Shown: in pieces, positions 49,118 to 60,316 of the stretch | Layout of the letters: each line of letters opens with the position of its first letter | Numbering within the stretch: the stretch's first letter is position 1 | Assembly: GCF_009389715.1 (NCBI RefSeq) | Contig: NC_052409.1 | Location: forward strand, 1,032,001-1,096,000 | Direction: 5' to 3' | Origin: Phoenix dactylifera | Lineage: Eukaryota; Streptophyta; Magnoliopsida; Arecales; Arecaceae | Length of the DNA: 64,000 nt | The notes under the pieces: model-generated | Told to the model about the DNA's origin: nothing | The model's database searches: none | What the model saw: only the letters and a program-made list of their open reading frames with translations | Position numbers and translations under genes: made by a program

Positions 49118-52100
49118 ATGGCGATGCTAGGGATGGCCGTTGAAGAGGGCTCCGCAGCGAAGCGGTTCTGGATCAGGTCCCGGAAGGAGGCGGTGTTCGC
49201 GCAGTACACCCCGTTCGTGGTGTGCCTGACGGCGGGGACACTGGAGACGGAGGCCTTCCGCAACTACATTGCTCAGGACGTGCACTTCCTCAAAACTTAT
49301 GCTCAAGCGTGAGTTGCGCCGTTCTTTGGAAGTTTGAATCTTTTAGCTTGTTCTTGCTAGTTTTGTGGCTAGGGTTACGATCTGGACGTCTGGCGCCTTC
49401 TATCTATACTTTTTGTTGGACTTTTGGGCGCGTTGGAAACTATAGTGGGATTCGTTCGGTTGAGAGAGTATTTTGAGTGTCCGGTCATAGATCGCTGAGT
49501 TCTACTTTGCGGTGAAATAAAGCTATAGTTGTCCTTTTCTCCTTGGGTGGTGATAAAAGGTTTCTTTCTGGGTTTTCCTGACTATTTCAGGTACGAGATG
49601 GCAGAAGAATGTGCTGATGATGATGATGCGAAGGCTGCAATAACTGATCTGAGAAAAGCTGTTTTGGAGCGACTGAAAATGCATAATTCATTTGTCCAAG
49701 TAAGATTTGGAACATTCTTGCCTTTGGATTTATCTTCTGAAGTGATCTTTTACTCATGGCAACTGATCGGTCTTTTTTCCCCTAATTTCTCCTTGATAAT
49801 TTTTCTAACTGCAAAGCCTTGTCGGCTGAACAACTAATTCTTGAATGTTTGGAAAGTAAATATATAGTTCTGAGATGATCCGATACTTGTCATCATCTCT
49901 GCAAGAAACATATGTCATAAACGTGGTTTTGAAGGCATAAGATCGTATCTTTATCTTGTAACCTTTTACCATCCTTTGCTATTTCTTATCAAATAAATGA
50001 CAACTACAATAGTCTTTGCTGGCTTTGATATGTGGTCCCTGGTTGTAAGAGTCATTAACTTTAAGTAGGAAAAAAGAAAACGCCCTTATACAAAGCTGGT
50101 TAGTTGGTATGTATATTTATAGTTCACCTTCTTGCTGAAATATCTTAGCACTTGAATTTTTGAGTCAACCCTTCTTTCTTTTCTTTTTTGTTGTTATTTT
50201 CTTACATTAAAAGTGTGATGTTATCGGATGGATCCCAGCAAGAAAATGATAGGATCGAGAGATCCAAGGAAGCCAGAGAAGCGCATCTTAATTATTAATG
50301 AGAATTTGAGGTACAGTAATTAAATAAGATAGCCTTTTGATTTTGCTTGAGGATTGATGAATTTGAAAGTAAATGCTTATGGTCTTATTGATTCTACTGG
50401 TTGATGAATATATGAAATTGCCCAAAAATATATGAAACTTTTTCAACCGTACGTTATGCATTAATTTGTGTTTTCATTTTCAATCTTAAATGTTGTTTTC
50501 AGAGCAGTAGTTATGGGAGGAGTTCATAAGTCAAATTGAGTGTATTTTTGGATAACTCTCTACGTTCCTTGCTTTTCTCTTTCATATGAGGTATCAAAGA
50601 GATAGTTGAATTAACCCACGCACAGGGGCTCGTTTGCTGGTATTTGATTGATTATATAACAAAAGAATGATTTATTGCTTGTATTTCTAAGAGACTCTTT
50701 TCTGTGCTTGCCACATTTCAATTATAGTATGCTGAATGCTGGGCTTGCAATCTATTCTTGTAAGAAGTAATTTCCCCCATGATGCTGGCCAAGAACGAGA
50801 AGAAATAAATAGGATGCTAGCAACCCTAGATCATGCAATAGGACATAATTATATGCTTTTACACTGCCTCTGTCTATCTAGCTTCTCTTTTTTTTTTGGT
50901 AAAAAATCTAGCTTCTCTTTACTGTTAATGAATTTGATGTCACCACTCCCTCTGTTGGGGACAGAAGAAGAAGAAAAGAAAGGAAGATAGATACTGAAAT
51001 AACTTGGTAAATTGACTTAAACTAACAGCCGATATGTGGACTTTGGTGATGGGGGGCAGGGAACTCAATGAAGTAGAATTTGTTGTTTGGGGTTTCTATG
51101 AAGGAGAAACAATTAATATTGATTGGGCTCTTACCATTCAGTGAGATGGTTTTAAGAAAAATGGCATGTTGGTCAAGGATGCACTCTGATCTCTTAATGA
51201 GGTTGTGCTAGTGTAATGATCTTAGACTTACAATATATTTTACTATGGGGGAACACTGTAAGGTGGATATGAGTTGGTTACCAGGCTTTGAAAGATGTTA
51301 TCAACTATATGAAGTTTTGCCAGAAATGTTACAACTTATGAGGTAGAATTTGAAGTTTGTATGTAAATACAAAGGATTTTATGTTTATGTAAATTTGTGC
51401 ATTCATTCATTATTTCTTTCCTTTTGGGGGGGGTTGGGGGGTTGGTGTACAACTCATGCAAGGTTAGGGCTTATTTCTTGGTTTTGGTACTACCTACCAA
51501 TCTAAGAGATGATATAAGATACTGAATATTAAACTAGACTAGTGGAATAACTAAATGTTCCCTTGTGTGGCTGCACCATTGATGATTGATATGCCCATTT
51601 TTTATTGGGTTGTCAGTGTTGTATTTGGCTAAAGCCAGAACAGAGCCAACAAGAAATGTTGGCTTTTACGAGAGTCAAACCTGACCCAGTAAGGATCCAG
51701 GCCTAATTGTTTTGGTTTAAAGCCAATTAATAAAGTCTAGTTATCTGGTAACATCTGTGATCCGAGTTTATATGTGCTTAATGTTTATTCTGCTGAAGCT
51801 TGCATATCCACTTCTATCCTCATTTACATGTTAAAAGTATTTTGCAAAGATTGTATTACTATTACTGTTTATAGATTAAAAATGAGGAAGTTGCCTATTG
51901 TAATCATTATATTTTTTGTTAAAAAAAATTGTACAGATAGTATTACTATTACTGATTACGGATTCAAAATGTGGAAGTTACGTATGTCAATCCTTATATT
52001 TTTTTGGGAAATAAAAGTGATACACTCGGACATGAAAAAATAAGGTACTTGTCCATCTTGTTTGATAAGTTTAAGTTTTGGAAGTATAACAGAGTTGAAC

Positions 52101-55100
52101 TGATGGACTTAGCATATCTTCTTGTAAACCATTTTTTGGAATTATTCTTGTAGATTTTTATTTTTCTAGAATTTGACCCAAGCATTCAAGGGAATATGTT
52201 GATAAACTCAAGCCTGCTGAGTTGGTGAATATGCATACTCATGTAGTGTCCGTACCAAGGATGGTGAAACCATCCCGAATCGCCTAGTTCAGCACGTACC
52301 GAGCCATACCGGTGGCAGCCCGGACGGTTCCGGTAAGCAAAACGAGAAACTAGTGATGGAGGGGGAAGAGGGAGATGGAAAGAGAGAAAAAAAGAGAGAG
52401 GGAAGGAGGGATATATGGAGAGGGAGAGGGAGGGGGGACAAAGATGCCAGGAGGGAGGGAGAGGAGGCTAGGAATCCCTCCTCTCCTCCTATGATCGTCC
52501 GCAAGCTCCGTTGGGCCAAGCACTGTTTCAAATGAAACAAGGGTTCGGCCCCATTCTTTTTAATATTTTTTCGCTTCTTCAAGTGAAGTTGCCACACCTT
52601 TTGTTGACCTCACTTAGAGAAGCAAAAAAAATATTAATAGATACCAAAGGAGAGGAGGGCTTCTGAGCCCTCCCTCTCCCTCTCCCAGCATCTCTCTCTC
52701 TCCCCATACCTCTCCCTCTCTCTCTCCTGTTCCCTCTCCCTCTTTCTCTCCCCCTCTAAGCCTTTGTTTCCTTTGAAACAGGGCTTCGCCCAACGGGGCT
52801 TGCAGACAACCAAAGGAGGAGAGGAGGGCTTTCGAGCCCCCTCTCTCTCCCTCCCTCCCCCCCTCTCTCTCTTTTCCTCTCTCTCATTCTCCCTCTCGCC
52901 CTCTGATTTTCTTTTTTTGGTACATGCCGGAATGGGATGGCACGGTACCGTATCATACCGTACCACCGGCCTATCGGCACAAGTGCCGATTCTGGTACTG
53001 CAGACCTTGGTTCATACAATTATTTTTATTTTTTTTTAATACTATACCCGATGGATACCATCCATCCGTCCATGCATCTATTATGCAAGAAAAAATAATA
53101 CCTAAGATCTACTTTTAATTAGCCAGTTGGATTTTCCTTTGCCTAATCTTACACCAATTGACTGATGTCATAAAGGCAAAGGGCTGTAGGGCTGTGTTAT
53201 ATGATTATTTTAGCATATTTTGTTTCTTGTCACTCTCTCTACTGCCATTGCACCTATACTTTTCTGTTTTCTTCAATCCTTATCATTTGATTATGAAAAC
53301 ATTTCTTTGTTCAATGTTTTCTGAAGGACTCAGTTATGCAGGAATGGGGAATAGATCCCACCAAAGAGATCGTTCCTATCCCTGCAACAGTGAAATATAC
53401 CGACTTCCTGCTTGCAACAACTCTTGGAAAAGTTGAAGGAGGGAAAGGTCCCGGGAAAATTGTCACTCCTTTTGAGGAGACAAAAATTGCTGCTTATATT
53501 GTAGGTGCTATGACTCCTTGCATGAGGCTTTGTGCATTCTTGGCAAAAGAGCTCCAGGTGTGTCTGCAACATGATGCAAATGGTCATCCCTACAAGAAGT
53601 GGATTGAAAACTATTCCTCTGAAAGTTTAGAGGTATAGTTATATAACAAGAGCTATCCTCTATTGTTTCTCTTTGATTAAGACAAAACCACTTGAAGAAT
53701 ATGTTATTATGTCATATGTAAGTTATATTGATTGTTACTGCTTGCTTTCTTTTCCTTCTTATGGAGCACAGGTTGCTGCTGTGCAAATAGAAGATTTGCT
53801 TGACAAATTGAGTGTTCCATTGACTGGCGAGGAGCTTGAAGTCATAGAAAAGCTTTACCACCAGGCTATGAAGCTTGAAATTGATTTTTTTTCTGTTCAG
53901 CCAATTGGCCAACCAGCTGTAGTTCCTTTGACAAATGATCCAGCAAATCACCTTGTCATCTTTTCTGACTTTGATTTGACATGCACTGTAGTTGATTCGT
54001 CTGCCATTTTAGCAGAAATTGCAATATTAACTGCAGCAAAGACTGATCATAGTGGGACTGACAATTTGAATGCTCGGTCTTTTTCAGAAATGAGAAACTC
54101 TTGGGATTCTCTTTCTAGACAGTACACAGGGGAATATGAGCAGTGCATAGAAAGCTTACTTCCAAAAGAAGAAGGTGATTGTTTTCTAAATTGTTACTTA
54201 TAGCATATTTTCTGATATATGAGTGGTTACACAATGACAGACGTTGTGTAATGGAGATAACTTGTTAAGAAGTGTTGTTTTTTACTCCTTTTATTTGTAC
54301 ATTGCTTGTCTTTTTCCAGCTAAAACATTTGATTATGAAGGCCTTTGCAAAAGTCTGGGCCTGCTCTCTGATTTTGAGAAACAAGCTAATTCCAGGGTTA
54401 TTGAGTCTGGGGTTCTAAAGGGAACGAGTTTAGATGACATAAAAAGAGCCGGGGAACATTTGATCCTCCAAGATGGTTGTACAGATTTTTTTCAGAATGT
54501 TGTAAAGAAAAAGGAAAAACTGAATATGGATCTCCATGTACTTTCATATTGTTGGTGTGCAGATCTATTAAGATCAGCCTTTTCATCAGGTAAATCCTTA
54601 CTCCTTTGCTGATTTTGTATCACTATTAGTCAATTTTCTATGTTTAACTTTTCTAATTCTTTTACAGTATCCTTTTAATTCAAAAATGGTAAATGTCTCT
54701 TTTACTCTTGTTTATTTGATCAAAAACAATGTCCATGCCATAACTTTTATAACTATGATTTCTGTTGTAATATTAGGATGATGTTGTATGTGAAACTAGG
54801 CGATCCTGTTTGATATTTGGGGATTATATGATGCATGGCATGTTGAACCGGCCCGGACTGGACCGGTCCGGTTCAAGCGTGGAAAACAGTTCCGGCCCCA
54901 AAGGAGCCGTAACCGAGCGGTATAAGCCCGGTATTGCTGCGAACGGGACTGGTTTGCACCGATACCCACCCTTGGGGCAGCACGCTCATGCGCGTGCGAG
55001 CTGAGAACCGCGCCCGCGCGCAGTTCTCCAGGGAAGTACACCCGCGCGGGCACATTTAATGCCACAAAGTGGCATTTAAAGAAGATTTAGATTGTCCAAG

Positions 55101-58100
55101 TAACATTGAGTCCTGAACTATCTCAGTCTTCCATTGTTTTATACATCCTAAACATTACAATTTTGCTTGAAACTCATTAATTTCCTTAGGAAACCAGTTT
55201 TTATATATACATATATATGTGTGTGCGCGCGCGCGCACACGTAACTAGAACAGATAAAACATAAACAAATGAAATTAGTCAAAATTGCTGAACTTATTTT
55301 GCTTATTCTCCACCAAATATTCATGGGGTTAAAAGTTTCATACTCTAGGAAGCAAGGATTTAAGTCTTGGTAGAGCGGTATGATAACATTGACAGCATAC
55401 CATTCTAACAGGAAATTGGGGCCTGGGGGATGTCTTGGTTTGTCCCCAATGTCGGGACATATCGGGATAAACTGGGACACTTTTTTATCTTTTTTTTTTT
55501 TTTTTGCTTCTCGTTATTGGTTGTTTTGGTACATCTTGGTTTGTACCATCCCATCCTGGTACCATACCATCCGATAAGCAAACTAGGATGGGGCCCAGTA
55601 CGGAGATCTAAAGCATTGCTAGGAAGCAAGCTAAAAAAAAGCTATTATGTACAATTACTTGGCTTAAGAGTGTGAAAAGGATATACGTTGGATTACAATG
55701 ATAGGACAGCCTTGTTTGCATTGAGAAAGATGAAACATGTATTTCCCTTCCAAATTCTAAGACTTAAGCCTTGTTGGCGAGTCTTTGCAAATCCAAGCCA
55801 AATCAATCACTTTACTTTTTGGTCATCCGACAGGGAATGAGTTTGGGACCCTAAAGTTAGTACATCCAATGTTATGCAAATAGAATGACTGGTTACTCAC
55901 AATAGACCTGATGCACGAGTAAAGTGATAATTATTTTTTTTCAGAGAAAGTGATCTTGATATTAAATGCCTTAGATATATATATATAATACCTGTGCTTG
56001 TAGAGCTTTCTTGACTTTTTGTGCAAATGAACAAGATTAAATTATTCACTATAACACCAAGCATGCTGGCCATAAGCGGGTTAGTGGATATGCCGTCACT
56101 GCTTAGTGAGGTTATTGGGACCTGCCTTCCCTCCTCAGCAGTGAAAGTTTGATATTGCAAGATTGTGCCTTTATGTCACTTTTGAGCTTGATGAGCCTCT
56201 AAAAACAAACATTAAATCATGATTTGTCTGCAGGTTAGTTCCACCTAGATGTGGCTTTTTCTCTGGGATGGCTTATCGTAATTTGCAAGTTCAAAAAAGG
56301 CAGCCCAGTGCACTAGACTTCTACCAGGGGTTTGGAGAGTGTTAAATGTATACAGTCTTAACACCTTGTGCGGAGAGGTTGTTTCCATATTTCAAACGGG
56401 TGATACTCAGATCACATTGGAGCAATCTACCACTGGGCCAAGGACCATAGTCTACAAGTTCATGTAGAAAATTTTATATCTGCATGATGTCATGAGTCAT
56501 GACATTGGAGAGTTTTTCACAGTCAGTAGCTAACCAACCTTCTAATTCTGTTGCCTTAGATTTATATAACATTGGAAACAATATCCTTTTACTGAGGTGG
56601 AGAACTGATTTCCTTAAAGGAAGAACTCTTGACAGATAATATCCTTATTTTCATGCTTCCTATCTAAACAAAATAAGATCCATGTCATTGTTTCACGCCT
56701 TAATCATCAATATATTGACCATAGTGAAACTGACTTAAATCAAGGTGTGGTAGGAAACTCCACGAGGCTTTTGTCTCTGCCCCAGGTAGGATCGGAGTTA
56801 TCAAAGAGCTTTGGAGGATGGTAAAATTAGGATATATGAATGGGAAATTAGAATGTGTGGATATGAAAGTGGATAAGACTTTTCTTCTCAGCAGGGCTTG
56901 TGGAAGGTGGCTAGGGCTGGCTATAGGTTATTCAAAACAATCAAACCAGGGACCATGGAGGATCCCAAACACCTTTTTCCTTTGCAACAGTTGGTGAAGT
57001 AGCAAATCATTGGCTTTGCTAGTACAAGAGTCTGAGGCTAACTAGGGTATTCATTTGTTTGCCTAATATTGCAATGTGTTGGCAATCTTTAGTACAATTG
57101 CATTAAGGGAGAGCGTGGTGTCTGACATAGGCAACCCAATGACTAAGGGGCTCTATGATTATTCCAGTGGTGTAAGTAAATTTAAGAGTTGCATTTTTTT
57201 AGTCAATTTTCAAAACAAAACTCTTCAGTATATAAAGTTGTTTGTCAAGACACAATGTTTACATATTAAGAAGTGTTCATAATTTTTCTGTGGTTTTCTA
57301 AGAGCTTGTTGGTTAATGAAGACTTTTGTTTTATCATGTTGCACATGGATATGCTAGCTTGTGATGATTCTTTAGGAGCTTGGAATTCCAACTCAGTTTG
57401 CTTGAGGGAAAAAGTATGGTCCTTGAGAATTTGGTTGGAGAGCATATAATTATGATGTAAACCACTTTCCATTATTTAAATTAGATTACATGCCTTATAC
57501 AACAATTTATTTTTAGCTTCCAGGCTAATCATAAACCTGGATGAAATTAAAAGTTTAACTGACTCCATTTTCACTATTATTATTTCTTGTTCGCTATGCA
57601 GAATATACATGTTATCAGTTAGCCAATGCACGCACATTTACCTTTCAGACACACTTATTGGTTCAGATGTAAATGTAACAATCCTGCACTGTGGTTTTGA
57701 GGCTCTATAAAGTTTTTATTTAGATCATCTGATTAAGGTTTAGACTCTAAATCCAGTTAGCAGGTCAGTGTGATATATTTTATCAGCGGGATACTGGTTC
57801 ATATTACTGGTAAAAAAATTTGTCAAAAGGTCAACTTGTTCCATATTAATTGGCTGTGCCATAAAATATGTTCTGGTCATTTAAACACAGTCTGAAATAG
57901 CATATTCATGCTCCAGGTCATCATTTTGAATTTCTAAGGAAAGTTTTATTGCCTCCTTTTGTTATTATGAAGTTTCTTGTAAAAAAAATATCAGGCTATC
58001 ATGCATGTTTAGTTTTCCTCATGTATGACGAGGATAAGCTTGTGCAATCATACGGAATAGAATGTGTCTTCCAGTTTTTTTGGGAGAAAAACAGAAGGAT

Positions 58101-58768
58101 TATGGAGCATGCATTGTCCAACTTGAATCTTCAATACGTTGGATCATGTACAATGTTGATCAGGGATAAATTTGTTTCGTAATTTTCATTTCTCCCCGTC
58201 CAGTCGAAAATGTCTGATTGGTGAGAGGAATGATGTTTCTGGTGATATCATGTCACTAACTCTTTAAAAGGAATTGTAGGGCAAGATTGTTAATTGTGGT
58301 CTGTTCATGATGTTGCTGGAATTTGACATGAATTTGTACTTCATGTGTTCAGTAGGTTGCCTGAATTATTTGAACATTCACACAAATGAGTTCAACTATC
58401 AAGAATCTATTTCAACGGGTGAAATTGTTAGGAAGATGGAATCACCCATGGACAAGGTTGAAGCATTCAAAAGTATCTTAAGCAACCTTGGAAGCAATGG
58501 CAAGCACTTATCTGTGTACATAGGAGATTCAGTTGGCGACTTGCTTTGCTTATTGGAAGCAGATGTTGGCATTGTGATTGGATCAAGCACTAGCTTAAGG
58601 AGAGTTGGCAAGCAGTTTGGTGTTTCTTTCATTCCACTCTTCCCTGGTTTGGTCAATAAGCAAAGACAAATTAATGGAAAAGACTCATGCATCTGGAAGG
58701 GGTTGTCTGGCGTTCTTTATACAACATCTAGCTGGTCAGAGATAGAAGCTTTTATTTTGGGGACATAA
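49118..58768 (+). CDS. TH2: Bifunctional TH2: TenA/THI-4 domain plus HAD thiamine-monophosphate phosphatase
   Basis: Six exons, 49118-49308, 49591-49699, 53342-53632, 53772-54174, 54320-54589 and 58356-58768, make 1677 nt (558 aa), all phases closing. It aligns along its whole length with Arabidopsis TH2 (At5g32470) as I remember it. The TenA half (residues 1-about 215: KRFWIRSRKEAVFAQYTPF, NYIAQDVHFLKTYAQAYEMA, KYTDFLLATTLGKVEG, HPYKKWIENYSSES) salvages the thiamine pyrimidine; plant members are of the type lacking the active-site cysteine. The HAD half has motif I FSDFDLTCT (D263, D265), RVIESGVLKG and motif IV YIGDSVGD (D479, D483) and removes phosphate from thiamine monophosphate, the last step before free thiamine in plants. 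Introns 2 and 5 are 3.6 and 3.8 kb and hold repeats. As modelled from 49118 it lacks a targeting peptide and would be cytosolic; see the upstream ORF. Confidence 0.93.
51842..52013. repeat. Tandem duplication, ~87-bp unit (TH2 intron 2)
   Basis: The stretch at 51842-51928 (TTGCAAAGATTGTATTACT and on to TTATATTTTTTG) recurs at 51929-52013 with about one base in five changed. In one frame both copies read a similar DCITITVY/DSITITDY peptide. That is simply the duplication seen in translation, not a gene. Confidence 0.7.
52240..52560 (+). repeat. GTACCG/GA-rich element, forward copy (TH2 intron 2)
   Basis: Head: GTCCGTACCAAGG, GCACGTACCGAGCC, ATACCGGTGG (52248-52335). Body: purine tract of GGGAGAGGGAGG type (52355-52465). 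Tail: GGAATCCCTCCTCTCCTCC, CGCAAGCTCCGTTGGGCC, TGTTTCAAATGAAACAAGGG (52468-52545). The tail is matched in reverse by the copy at 52740-53010, so head, body and tail form one repeat unit. Confidence 0.65.
52640..53010 (-). repeat. GTACCG/GA-rich element, inverted copy (TH2 intron 2)
   Basis: Read on the minus strand it has the same order: head with GCAGTACCAG, GGTACGGTATGATACGGTACC (52925-53010), purine body (52850-52905), and tail with CCCTCCTCTCCTCCTTTGG, TGCAAGCCCCGTTGGGCG, TGTTTCAAAGGAAACAAAGG (52757-52835). The tail is clearly homologous to that of the forward copy. A further purine/pyrimidine tract and a third partial tail edge (GAGGAGGGCTTCTGAGCC) lie at 52650-52750. Confidence 0.65.
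54835..55060. repeat. CCGG-rich segment of the GTACCG type (TH2 intron 5)
   Basis: GAACCGGCCCGGACTGGACC, GGTCCGGTTCAAGC and CCCGGTATTGC stand out as a GC-rich island in an AT-rich intron, followed by CGCGCCCGCGCG near 55010. Its relation to the other GTACCG copies is by composition only. Confidence 0.35.
55205..55245. repeat. (TA)(TG)(CG) alternating microsatellite (TH2 intron 5)
   Basis: TATATATACATATATATG passes into GTGTGTGCGCGCGCGCGC. This perfect purine-pyrimidine alternation is the kind of sequence able to adopt Z-DNA in vitro. Confidence 0.85.
55370..55625. repeat. GTACC-type repeat (TH2 intron 5)
   Basis: TTGGTAGAGCGGTATGATAA, GGTACATCTTGGTTTGTACC, CATCCTGGTACCATACCATC and GGGCCCAGTACGG recall the head part of the element family; the purine body is missing. 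A T-run of about 16 lies inside. Confidence 0.45.
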
Positions 58769-60316
58769 TTCTTTTCATGTCGTTCCTTATTCTTGTTACC
58801 TTGTTATTTTCAAACAAGAGTTCAAGAATTCATGATTCGAAGATATGTGTCCAAACTGTGGCTGATTTTACAATAGCCACAGGTCAATTGTCTTTCCGTT
58901 GTTTTCCTTCAGGTTTGCCTTAAAAATGGAAATGCTGTATTGGGCCATGCATTGCTTCGGCGCTAAGGTACATCCTTTATCTGTACTCTCCTGTTTCCAT
59001 CTTTTATATGCTTGATATATGATGAAGTTGTTCCGCCCCTTCCATTGCAGGCAATTGTGACATTCTAGGAGACAGAACAGATGATTAGTCAAGTATGCAT
59101 GTACTTGTCTATAATTTTTGGGTTATAAGAAAATTGTTCTTGCCTAGGAACGGTATTTAGAATTAGAGAACATTCATTTCGAAGATGTATCAATTTTAAG
59201 CCCTGGGAACTCTAAGGAAACTTCAGAATGTATAAGAGCCTCTTCTAGTCTAGTCAGGATGTTGGAGGTGCTCATTTGAGCCCTTTTGAGGTGTACACTT
59301 TATAAAGCTATTATAACTGTAACCGCCCTCCTTTCAGCGACGATGAGGCTTCAAGGGGTTGCTTCATCCCTTCTTTTGTCCATACATCTTTCAGATTTAT
59401 GCCCAATTGGAAGTTTTTGTGTTGTCTGCGACAATTCTGTGATCAGGTTTTGCTCGGAAGTTTCCAAGCACGTTCAAAATTACTCAGTTTTGTGTGGTGA
59501 TTGTTGTAAGGCTGGCATCACCCAGGTTTCGACCTTAAACACTGTTCGTGTTCTGTATATAGGGTAGATAGATGAGCGTACAATGATAAAAGGCACGCAT
59601 CTGATGGTATTAGCCTTCACCCTGCTCTGCCTTTATTGCTCTCGTGTTGCTTCAGCATGCTTAACAATCAGACTTGCGTGCAATTTCTTTGCAGATGGAA
59701 GATCTCAGTTCAACGGTCTCTGGGTCACCTCAATTGAAGTCTCTATGGGTTGCGTAACGGTGGTTACCGTATGACGTGTCTAACTTTGGTACTCTAATTA
59801 AGTGAAACTCAAACCAAGGTAGTGCTTGGAGACGGGCATTATATTGCCGGGTGATTTACTGGACGAAAATGCGAGTCTTTTGTAGTTAGCTTCAAAACCT
59901 AGAGGATGCCGCTCTAAGGGGCCATTTCCTAGGGAAAATAGGTACCCTCGAGATTTAGTCATCTGAGGAAACCCGACATAAATCTGTTCTCAACTCAAAT
60001 CTGGTAAACTGAATATAAAGTCTAACCAACTAAACTTGGAATGAATTCCACTGCAACAACTAAAGACATTAGACCTTCGTTAGCCTCCTGGATTGCAATA
60101 CACCGATCGTCGCTAACTACATAAAAGTTCGAACAATTCTAAATGCAAATTCATACGTTACGAAATTCCAACCAACCTAAACATGACTGAGAAACTCCAT
60201 CTCACACACGACACTCTTCGAGATGAAACCCTAATCACCCTGAACATAGCAACATGCTGGAAAACGAGAAGATAGAAGCATGGCAGCTGAGCACAGCGAA
60301 AAAGATCTTGAGCAGC
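58769..60316. other. Region between TH2 and the GDSL lipase gene
   Basis: The genes converge. The first 100-150 bases are likely TH2 3' UTR. A splice-like CTTCAG followed by open sequence at about 58913 could mark an alternative 3' UTR exon but has no further support. The open frames at 59286-59774 show no family resemblance. Confidence 0.45.

Noticed and set aside
56730-57010. Possible transposon remnant in TH2 intron 5
   Set aside because: The text is slightly GC-richer than its surroundings, but I found no ends, repeats or protein similarity.
2839-58768. FAD synthase, a HAD phosphatase and TH2 as a cofactor gene cluster
   Set aside because: They are 15-50 kb apart, on different strands, and interleaved with neprosin, laccase and SEC20. 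All are single housekeeping genes elsewhere in plants, so chance neighbourhood is enough.
59286-59774. Cys-rich open frames downstream of TH2
   Set aside because: There is no conserved spacing, signal peptide plus mature cysteine pattern, or splice support; they look like chance frames.
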